Below, one piece after another: positions 14,134-18,412 of a stretch of DNA of 18,412 nucleotides. The stretch lies in assembly GCA_021792485.1 (NCBI GenBank), contig JAJYUO010000006.1, forward strand, positions 1 to 18,412, given 5' to 3'. The position numbers and the translations under genes are program-made. This DNA is from Thermoplasmata archaeon (GTDB taxonomy: Archaea > Thermoplasmatota > Thermoplasmata > Lutacidiplasmatales > UBA184). The notes beneath the pieces were generated by a model. The model saw nothing but the letters and a program-made list of their open reading frames with translations, was not told the DNA's origin and ran no database searches. Each line of letters begins with the position of its first letter. The first letter of the stretch is position 1.

Positions 14134-14180
14134 CGGGATGGGCGGCGTTCCGCGCAGTCGGTGCTCCCGGTCCATCCCGC
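14133..14180 (+). repeat. Second inverted repeat directly after the first hairpin
   Basis: GCGGGATGG (14133-14141) pairs perfectly with CCATCCCGC (14172-14180), and two more pairs extend it inward. The loop is about 26-30 nt. It abuts the previous hairpin, so the transcript would carry two stem-loops in tandem. Confidence 0.4.
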
Positions 14181-14311
14181 GTGCTCTGCCCAACCCTCGG
14201 GCCCCTCACCGATTACCAGAGTGGGTGGGGAGTTGTAAGGTCGCACGCGTGCCCGAACGTAACGGTTCCTTTCGGCCGGTCGAGGCACAGCCACGGATGG
14301 CAACGGTGGGC

Positions 14312-14626
14312 TCACGGTCCGGCGGGCCGGAGCGTTCCTTGCGCGTAGGAGGCTTCCCCGATTCCCGGGCTCGCGTTCTGCCCGAACCGAGGGTCGTCGA
14401 ACCCGGGGAGCTGAAGGATCAGCTCGACCCCTTCCACCTCGATGCTGTTGCCGGGATACACCGGGACCCCGTGAATCGAGGGAAGCCCGCCTCCCCATGC
14501 GTTCCTCACGAACACGGTGATCGTGCCCGGACCGTTGTTGGCGATCTGAAAACAGCGCGGCTGCGCGCCGCTGTAGATTCCGACCGGGCGGTTCCACTGT
14601 ACCTTCCAGTTGGATTCCCCCGCCAT
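14312..14626 (-). CDS. Unrecognised beta-rich small protein
   Basis: A 104-aa protein with no family recognised. It looks all-beta: G-P-G-T-I-T-V-F-V-R-N-A-W, then G-N-S-I-E-V-E-G-V-E-L-I-L-Q-L-P-G, with turns rich in Gly, Pro and Asn. There is no signal peptide or membrane helix, and one Cys. The start is the ATG at 14626; a TTG at 14638 would add four residues. TATA-like boxes on this strand lie at 14735-14742 and 14751-14757, so a longer leader of about 90 nt, or an upstream small gene, is possible. A jelly-roll or carbohydrate-binding-like fold is conceivable but not shown. Confidence 0.5.
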   Translation of the reverse strand: MAGESNWKVQWNRPVGIYSGAQPRCFQIANNGPGTITVFVRNAWGGGLPSIHGVPVYPGNSIEVEGVELILQLPGFDDPRFGQNASPGIGEASYAQGTLRPAGP

Positions 14627-14630
14627 GGCG

Positions 14631-14753
14631 TCACGCAAGTACCCGGCCGCTCTTCAAACTCTCGTTCGGGGAGAGCCTTGGGTCACGGTGCCGGGCCTCT
14701 TCCGTGATAGGCCATCCCGCTGCGAAGTCGGGCCAAATATCGCTCTCCGCCAT
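14631..14753 (-). CDS. Possible 40-residue peptide upstream of the beta-rich protein
   Basis: ATG at 14753 to TGA at 14631 encodes a 40-residue peptide (beginning M-A-E-S-D-I-W-P-D-F-A-A-G-W). It ends four bases before the next start, as in an operon. Its composition is protein-like, not Arg-biased. Against it, the ATG lies inside the TATA-like GCTATATGG, so this may simply be the leader of the following gene. Confidence 0.25.
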   Translation of the reverse strand: MAESDIWPDFAAGWPITEEARHRDPRLSPNESLKSGRVLA

Positions 14754-15020
14754 ATAGCCCGGCGCCGCCGGTCCCTCAGGCCCGCCTTCAGCGTGGGCAG
14801 GAAGTTCGAATCCAATCCCGGCCGAGCAGCCGCCGCGACGAACGTCCGCTCCTTCGGGGCGATCGGCGACGGGGTCGCCGGCCGAGCAACAGGAGGCGAA
14901 CGGAGAGAGCTTCGTCGTGAGTTCCATCGCGACCTTTGAGCTACGGCGGGTGCGCCCGAACGGCGGACGGGCCCCGTAGTGACGGGAGCACGACCTAGGA
15001 AACCTGCCGGCCCAGCTACG
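14754..15020. other. Non-coding spacer before the antitoxin-toxin pair
   Basis: About 270 bases in which I see no supported gene. A TTCGAATC-like string near 14807 recalls a tRNA T-loop but has no pairing arm around it. GC-rich self-complementary stretches near 14850-14885 are the only other structure. Confidence 0.4.
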
Positions 15021-15030
15021 CAACGATTAG
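15021..15030 (+). promoter_or_regulatory. TATA-like box of the antitoxin-toxin operon
   Basis: CAACGATTAG, centred about 26 bp before the ATG at 15053, which favours that methionine over those at 15035 and 15038. A GGAG at 15046-15049 lies very close to the same ATG. Confidence 0.4.
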
Positions 15031-15052
15031 TGTCATGATGACCATAGGAGCT

Positions 15053-15310
15053 ATGAAAGTGTCCGCGGATCCGCTCACCACGATACCGGTCCGCGCCTCG
15101 ACTCGGGCCGAATTGCAGCGCCTAAAATCCGCGGGAAGAAGCTACGACGACGTGATTCGCGGCATCCCCGAGGAGCCTGAGGAGAAGGATCCGTGGTTCC
15201 AGGAGATGGAGGCGCGGTTGGATGCGGTGCATGCCGGGAAGGTGAGGCTGGAACCGATCGACACCTTGTACGCGAAGTACCGCGGATCCAAGGCGCGCAG
15301 GGGCCGGTGA
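15053..15310 (+). CDS. VapB-like antitoxin
   Basis: An 85-aa protein. Residues 9-31 (T-T-I-P-V-R-A-S-T-R-A-E-L-Q-R-L-K-S-A-G-R-S-Y, then D-D-V-I) match the archaeal VapB antitoxin pattern (PF02697-like): a DNA-binding strand, 'R-x-x-L-x-x-L-K', then '(S/G)-x-D-D-V-I'. The acidic middle (E-E-P-E-E-K-D) and helical C-terminus (D-P-W-F-Q-E-M-E-A-R-L) would wrap the toxin; the tail is basic. Its TGA overlaps the GTG of the next gene by 4 bp (GTGA). Expected role: it binds and blocks the toxin and represses the operon. Because the toxin frame is interrupted, the antitoxin may now be a relic or a solo regulator. Confidence 0.75.
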   Translation: MKVSADPLTTIPVRASTRAELQRLKSAGRSYDDVIRGIPEEPEEKDPWFQEMEARLDAVHAGKVRLEPIDTLYAKYRGSKARRGR

Positions 15311-15657
15311 CGGCCCTTCCGGTAGTTCGAGCGCGGTTCTTCGATGCCGATTTCTGGGCACTCCCCCCGGACGTTCGGCAAGAGTTCTGGCACATCCTCG
15401 CAAATCTTCGCTGACGCCCGTTCACCCCGGGGCCGGGCTACACGGTCGTTCCTCTCCGACGGAGTTCTCGACCGGGGATCCGAGTAGCTCATTTTTGGGA
15501 CGACGGCTATCGCCTCCTTTTCGAAGTCGATGGCCCCATGCTAATCCTGATCGGGGTTGGATCTCGGCCGGGGTTCTATCGTCGGCGGGACCGATTGCGC
15601 GAAGCATTGAGGAGGGTCTATGCTGCGATGCCGTGCGACGTGCCGGAACGATCCTAG
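15307..15657 (+). pseudogene. RelE/ParE-fold toxin interrupted by an in-frame TGA
   Basis: From the GTG at 15307 the frame reads 35 codons (F-F-D-A-D-F-W-A-L-P-P-D-V-R-Q-E-F-W, then I-L-A-N-L-R), meets TGA at 15412-15414, and continues without any further stop to the TAG at 15655-15657. The second part is unmistakably the rest of the fold: R-V-A-H-F-W-D-D-G-Y-R-L-L-F-E-V-D-G, then I-L-I-G-V-G-S-R-P-G-F-Y and a closing helix R-L-R-E-A-L-R-R-V-Y. The total of about 116 codons is typical of RelE/ParE-type toxins, which are ribosome-dependent mRNA endonucleases or gyrase inhibitors. A single CGA-to-TGA transition would explain the break. Sequencing error or recoding are alternatives; UGA is used as a normal stop elsewhere in this window. 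Confidence 0.75.
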
Positions 15658-15718
15658 ACTGGCTCTCGGACCCGCTCTACGTACGCACGGCTCGTGGCGC
15701 GAGGCTTGAGGCACGGAG

Positions 15719-15934
15719 GTGGAGGCGAATCGGCGCGCCCTACGGGCGTACATCGCCCCCTACTACGCCGAGACGGGGCACTTCCACCTTGACGTGATGG
15801 AGATGGGAGAGAGCGAGGGCATTGCCGAGTTCCTCCGGGAGATGATCCGCGAGGCGCGGGCGGGTAAGTTCGACCGAACGCCCGAACAGACGGCGGCCCG
15901 CGCTTCCCCGTCGCCGCCGACCCCCGAGGCTTAG
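15719..15934 (+). CDS. Small helical acidic protein, unknown
   Basis: A 71-aa protein, family not recognised. An N-terminal helix R-R-A-L-R-A-Y-I-A-P-Y-Y leads to H-F-H-L-D-V-M-E-M-G, then an amphipathic helix (I-A-E-F-L-R-E-M-I-R-E-A-R) and a Pro/Ser/Ala tail. The GTG at 15719 is the first start after an in-frame TGA at 15707-15709 and overlaps a GGAGG stretch. No own TATA box is seen. It is followed after three bases by another small gene, so the two are probably co-transcribed. Confidence 0.5.
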   Translation: MEANRRALRAYIAPYYAETGHFHLDVMEMGESEGIAEFLREMIREARAGKFDRTPEQTAARASPSPPTPEA

Positions 15935-15937
15935 GGG

Positions 15938-16165
15938 ATGAGCCGCGCGAGGGCGGAGCGAGACGGAGGGGCGATAGCGACGAACGCGGACCGGGGCGCT
16001 GCGGAGGCGGCCGGAGGACCCCGCACGGAGAGATGCGCCCACCCGATCATCGAGTCGAAGGAGGAGGGGGCGGGGATCTGCATGACGTGCGACGAGCCGC
16101 TCGGTCTCATCGACATCCGCGGTCAGCCGATCGGGCGGATCGGCCGGCGACCGGATCAGGATTAG
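15938..16165 (+). CDS. Small protein with Cys/His zinc-ligand set, unknown
   Basis: A 75-aa protein. The first 30 residues are Arg/Ala-rich and probably disordered. Residues 33-51 hold C33-x-H35 and C48-x2-C51 (E-R-C-A-H-P-I-I-E then I-C-M-T-C-D-E-P-L), a ligand pattern like a small treble-clef or zinc ribbon. A short hydrophobic-basic end (L-I-D-I-R-G-Q-P-I-G-R-I) follows. The ATG at 15938 lies three bases after the stop of the previous gene and is preceded by GAGG at about 15925. No family is recognised. Confidence 0.55.
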   Translation: MSRARAERDGGAIATNADRGAAEAAGGPRTERCAHPIIESKEEGAGICMTCDEPLGLIDIRGQPIGRIGRRPDQD

Positions 16166-16227
16166 GCCGCCTACCCGTTCGCCGCCCGGCATTCCGCACC
16201 CGTTTCCCGCTTCGGGATGGACCGGCG

Positions 16228-16236
16228 TTTCTATAG
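16228..16236 (+). promoter_or_regulatory. TATA box of the PRC-barrel gene
   Basis: TTTCTATAG, about 38 bp before the ATG at 16271. The predicted start site near 16258 lies downstream of the other in-frame ATG at 16217, so that longer start is disfavoured. Confidence 0.5.
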
Positions 16237-16270
16237 CGACGAAGAGTTGACCCCCTCATCGAGAACCCCC

Positions 16271-16519
16271 ATGCGGAAGTTCCTGACCGAGCTCCAGGGC
16301 AAGACCGTCACCGACACCGACGGCGAGATCCGCGGCACGCTCGACAACGTCGTCGTCGACACCGCCACCGGGAGCATCGTCCATCTCCTCGTTCAGCCGC
16401 CGGAGACCGAGATCGAGACCGCCCGCTTCCCCCGGGACGGGAAGGGCCGCCTCGTGCTTTCGTTCAAGAGCATGCGCTCCGCCAAGGACGTCGTGATGGT
16501 CGACCTCGCCTCGGCGTGA
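16271..16519 (+). CDS. PRC-barrel domain protein
   Basis: This 82-aa protein is a single PRC barrel: F-L-T-E-L-Q-G-K-T-V-T-D-T-D-G-E-I-R-G-T-L-D-N-V-V-V-D at residues 3-29 is the characteristic opening ('L-x-G-K-x-V-x-D-x-x-G-x-x-x-G'). It is followed by T-G-S-I-V-H-L-L-V-Q-P and a last strand V-V-M-V-D-L. Family knowledge: stand-alone archaeal PRC barrels are small soluble adaptors, some linked to RNA metabolism (RimM-related) and some (CdpB) to cell division with CdvB/FtsZ partners. The subgroup cannot be decided here. Highly charged, no membrane segment. Transcribed from its own TATA box and followed by a long non-coding stretch. Confidence 0.85.
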   Translation: MRKFLTELQGKTVTDTDGEIRGTLDNVVVDTATGSIVHLLVQPPETEIETARFPRDGKGRLVLSFKSMRSAKDVVMVDLASA

Positions 16520-17212
16520 CCGGGCGCGGGCCTTCTCCCTGCCGGGCTCGGGCGTCCCCGTTCCTCCGGAGGAGCTCCCCCGGGAACGAGCGACGGCCAA
16601 CCGGCCGGTACGGCGGAGACGCGACCGTCGCGGAATCGAAACCTTTCAGCACAACCCCCGCGTGCCCTTCATGGATCCGGCGCGGGGATCCGAACACCTC
16701 GTTCGGTCCCTGTTCGGTAACGGGAGCCCGACGATCCCGCGGCGGCCGCTTTACCTTCCGCGGAATGGCCGCGACTACCGAGCCACGGTCGTGCCCCGTC
16801 CGACTTCGTCACCGGGGCGATCGTTTCTCGCGGCTCGGTCGCGATCGACCCCGGAACGACGGCACCGACCGCGTCGCGGAGCGCCTGCCGGCAGGGAAGA
16901 AGGTCGGCGTCCGCGCCTAGCACGTTCGACCCCCGGACCACGGTTGAGCGTTCAAACGTGCACTCCGCGCTCGGTCCGTCAGACGCGGGGAACCGTGGGA
17001 GGGCCCTTGCACGCACACGCGCGCGCGAGGCGGACGGACGAACGAACTAGGAAAACGGGAGGGAGGATGGGAGAGGGAGGTAGTAAGGGAGGGGCGGCCA
17101 GGACGCCGAGGGAGGGCGGGTAGGGGGACCGGTGGGAATGCGATAGAGGGAGCCGGAGGGCACCCCCGCGGAAGCCCTGTTCGGCGTCGGTGTGGCACAA
17201 AATTCCCAAACG
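16520..17212. other. Long non-coding stretch
   Basis: About 690 bases with no gene I can support. Several open frames cross it, but they are Arg/Pro/Gly-rich, lack promoters and match nothing. It holds short GC palindromes (near 16598-16612 and 16884-16895) and, at 17057-17127, a strongly purine-biased block with G-quadruplex motifs. Confidence 0.5.
17057..17127 (+). other. Purine-rich block with two G-quadruplex motifs
   Basis: G-runs at 17057-17059, 17061-17063, 17069-17071 and 17075-17077 (loops 1, 5 and 3 nt), and at 17110-17112, 17114-17116, 17118-17120 and 17123-17127 (loops 1, 1 and 2 nt), both satisfy the standard G3-N1-7 rule. The second is unusually compact. The block lies about 90-150 bp upstream of the promoter of the coiled-coil gene. 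Confidence 0.6.
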
Positions 17213-17255
17213 TTTATCCGCGGGATAGTTCCTGAATTCAGATTGAGGACGGAGG
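17213..17255 (+). promoter_or_regulatory. TATA box and ribosome-binding site of the coiled-coil gene
   Basis: TTTATC at 17213-17218 in an AT-rich patch predicts a start near 17240, about 27 nt before the ATG at 17267. GGAGG at 17251-17255 lies 11 bases before the ATG. Unlike most genes here, this one appears to have a proper leader with a ribosome-binding site. Confidence 0.6.
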
Positions 17256-17266
17256 AAGCGGCGACC

Positions 17267-18412
17267 ATGTCACCCGCAGAGACCGAGATGGCCTCCAGCC
17301 CACCCACCAAGAACATAGTTCGGGGAGCGACGGGCCGCCCAAACGATAGAGAACCCCAGCCGAGGACGAACCGGGAGCGCGTTGCGGAGTTTTATCGGTC
17401 TAACCCCACCGTGACCTCCTCGTACGCCGCCGCCACGGCGCTCCATCTAGACCCGGGAACAGTACGGCGGCTCCGAAAGAAAGCGGGCACTGCGGTGACT
17501 AGCGACCGGGCCGGTCCCGCATCTTGGGACACGAGCTCGCCGACGCAAATTGCTTCCGTCACCGAGAGTCTGACGTCGACCATCCAACGCCGCTGCCTTC
17601 GCGGGCAGATTCAAGCTCTTAGCAAGGACATGGCCAAGGCCGAAGCCGACGCGGAGCCGAATCGCGAATGCATTGAGTTTTACGAGGCGCACGAGCTCTT
17701 AGAGGAGGCCGAGGCGGGGTGGGGGACTCGGCCCGTCCGAGACCTCGATCGTCTCGTCAAGGCCGCGCGCAAACGCTACTTCCGCTCCTGGCGGGCGTCG
17801 TTCACGCTTCGCCGCTGCGCGGAGCTCGAGCAGCGGTACGACCGCGACCTGGCCCACCTGCGGAAGATGCGAGGAAGCATCGTGCGGGCCGAGCAAGAGC
17901 TTTTCCGGGCCCAACGCGACGTCCAGACCGCCCGAGAAGAGGTCGCGCGAGCCCACCAGCAACTCCACGAGGTTACTGTACGGACCCAAGGCGAGGTGGA
18001 ACGAATGAACGAAGCCCTAATCGGGTTCACGATGGCGAAGGACGCGCGGGACGAGACCGAGCGCGAGCGCGCCGTCTTGGCGCAACAGATCGCCGATTTG
18101 AAAGGGGAGCAATGCCAAGCCCGCGAGGAGCTTACGCACCTCCGGGAACTCTCGCATGTGGAGAAGGAACGGATTAAGGCCTACGAAGAAGCGGGGGACG
18201 CTGCGGAGAAGGCCCTTCGCGACCGGCTTCATGGTTGGTTCACGGCGTACGAGACCGTCGTCTCCTTCCTCCAAGACCCACTTCTGCCGGCCGGGGAAGA
18301 GAGCCGTGGGGCCCTCGCGGTATCGGATTCCGGCAACGGCCCCGATGCATCAGCGGCCCCGGTAAGCGATCTTACGGCGCCCAGCGGGGCTCGTTCGCAG
18401 GCGGCTTCTGCC
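17267..18412 (+). CDS. HTH plus long coiled-coil protein, C-terminus beyond the window
   Basis: 382 codons are visible and the frame is still open at the right edge. Residues 1-35 are Pro/Arg-rich linker. Residues 36-74 look like a helix-turn-helix (R-V-A-E-F-Y-R-S-N-P, A-A-A-T-A-L-H-L-D-P, T-V-R-R-L-R-K-K-A-G). About 100-180 is helical and charged, with C110, C135 and C184. Residues 185-320 are a long coiled coil with regular Ala/Leu/Val heptads and dense Glu/Arg (A-E-Q-E-L-F-R-A-Q-R-D-V-Q). Then comes L-H-G-W-F-T-A-Y-E and a Ser/Ala/Pro-rich tail. Codons are less GC-biased than in its neighbours. No family is recognised. The architecture suggests a DNA-binding protein with a dimerising rod, such as a partition-like, structural or mobile-element protein. 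Confidence 0.75.
   Translation, partial: MSPAETEMASSPPTKNIVRGATGRPNDREPQPRTNRERVAEFYRSNPTVTSSYAAATALHLDPGTVRRLRKKAGTAVTSDRAGPASWDTSSPTQIASVTESLTSTIQRRCLRGQIQALSKDMAKAEADAEPNRECIEFYEAHELLEEAEAGWGTRPVRDLDRLVKAARKRYFRSWRASFTLRRCAELEQRYDRDLAHLRKMRGSIVRAEQELFRAQRDVQTAREEVARAHQQLHEVTVRTQGEVERMNEALIGFTMAKDARDETERERAVLAQQIADLKGEQCQAREELTHLRELSHVEKERIKAYEEAGDAAEKALRDRLHGWFTAYETVVSFLQDPLLPAGEESRGALAVSDSGNGPDASAAPVSDLTAPSGARSQAASA

Noticed and set aside
14803..14816. TTCGAATC string resembling a tRNA T-loop
   Set aside because: The flanking bases do not pair as a T-arm and no anticodon or acceptor stem can be drawn.
15412..15414. TGA as a selenocysteine or tryptophan codon
   Set aside because: TGA terminates other genes in this window, including the overlapping ATGA/GTGA pairs. 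No SECIS-like element was evident, and Arg fits the position better.
15495..15797. 100-codon plus-strand frame overlapping the toxin
   Set aside because: It is out of frame with the clear toxin fold and has no motif of its own.
16662..17123. 153-codon plus-strand frame and overlapping minus-strand frames in the long spacer
   Set aside because: Arg/Pro/Gly-rich, no ribosome-binding site or TATA box at proper spacing, and it runs through the G-rich tract; looks like chance open frames.

Overview
The window looks like a piece of a high-GC archaeal chromosome, most likely an uncultured, probably acidophilic member of the Thermoplasmata. The grounds are a very large secreted thermopsin-type (peptidase A5) protein carrying the 'F-x-E-T-G-L-P-x-G-x-x-W' surface module common in that class, a giant Thr/Ser/Ala-rich S-layer-like protein anchored by a C-terminal helix, archaeal winged-helix, MNT/HEPN and PRC-barrel families, and archaeal TATA-like boxes about 23-29 bp upstream of start codons, which implies leaderless mRNAs. 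No rRNA, tRNA, CRISPR array, transposase or replication origin was recognised. The lineage call is inference.

Region by region. (1) 1-1858, minus strand: a zinc-ribbon/nucleotidyltransferase gene cut by the left edge, then a HEPN-MNT toxin-antitoxin pair with a 4-bp overlap. Its antitoxin carries an N-terminal winged helix, and a 14-bp palindrome lies between its TATA box and start. (2) 2027-2773: a SRPBCC/AHSA1-like gene converging on a small cysteine-rich protein; the two TAG stop codons form the arms of one hairpin. (3) 2951-12203, minus strand: a cell-surface block with a 1179-aa thermopsin-like protein, a winged-helix regulator translationally coupled to a six-helix membrane protein, and a 1408-aa S-layer-like protein with Ig-like repeats, a heptad stalk, one transmembrane helix and a Gly/Ser tail. 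(4) 12352-13473: a decayed, possibly ATPase-derived reading frame, a small membrane protein of lower GC, and an orphan minimal nucleotidyltransferase. (5) 13907-14753: a 55-residue protein with nine cysteines, flanked by a palindrome and tandem hairpins, then an unrecognised beta-rich protein. (6) 15021-16519, plus strand: a VapB-like antitoxin, a RelE/ParE-fold toxin interrupted by an in-frame TGA, two small unknown proteins (one with Cys/His zinc ligands) and a PRC-barrel protein. (7) 16520-17266: a long non-coding stretch with dense G-quadruplex motifs. (8) 17267 to the right edge: an HTH plus long coiled-coil protein, open at its C-terminus.

Two themes stand out. One is a surface block in which a membrane/winged-helix pair sits between the thermopsin and S-layer genes and is a plausible, unproven, regulator of them. 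The other is a scatter of toxin-antitoxin or defence-type genes (three MNT-type nucleotidyltransferases, one HEPN, one VapB/RelE pair), some intact and some decayed. The least conventional items are the 55-aa cysteine-rich gene with its structured flanks, the single-nonsense toxin, and the zinc-ribbon nucleotidyltransferase with an altered metal-binding motif.
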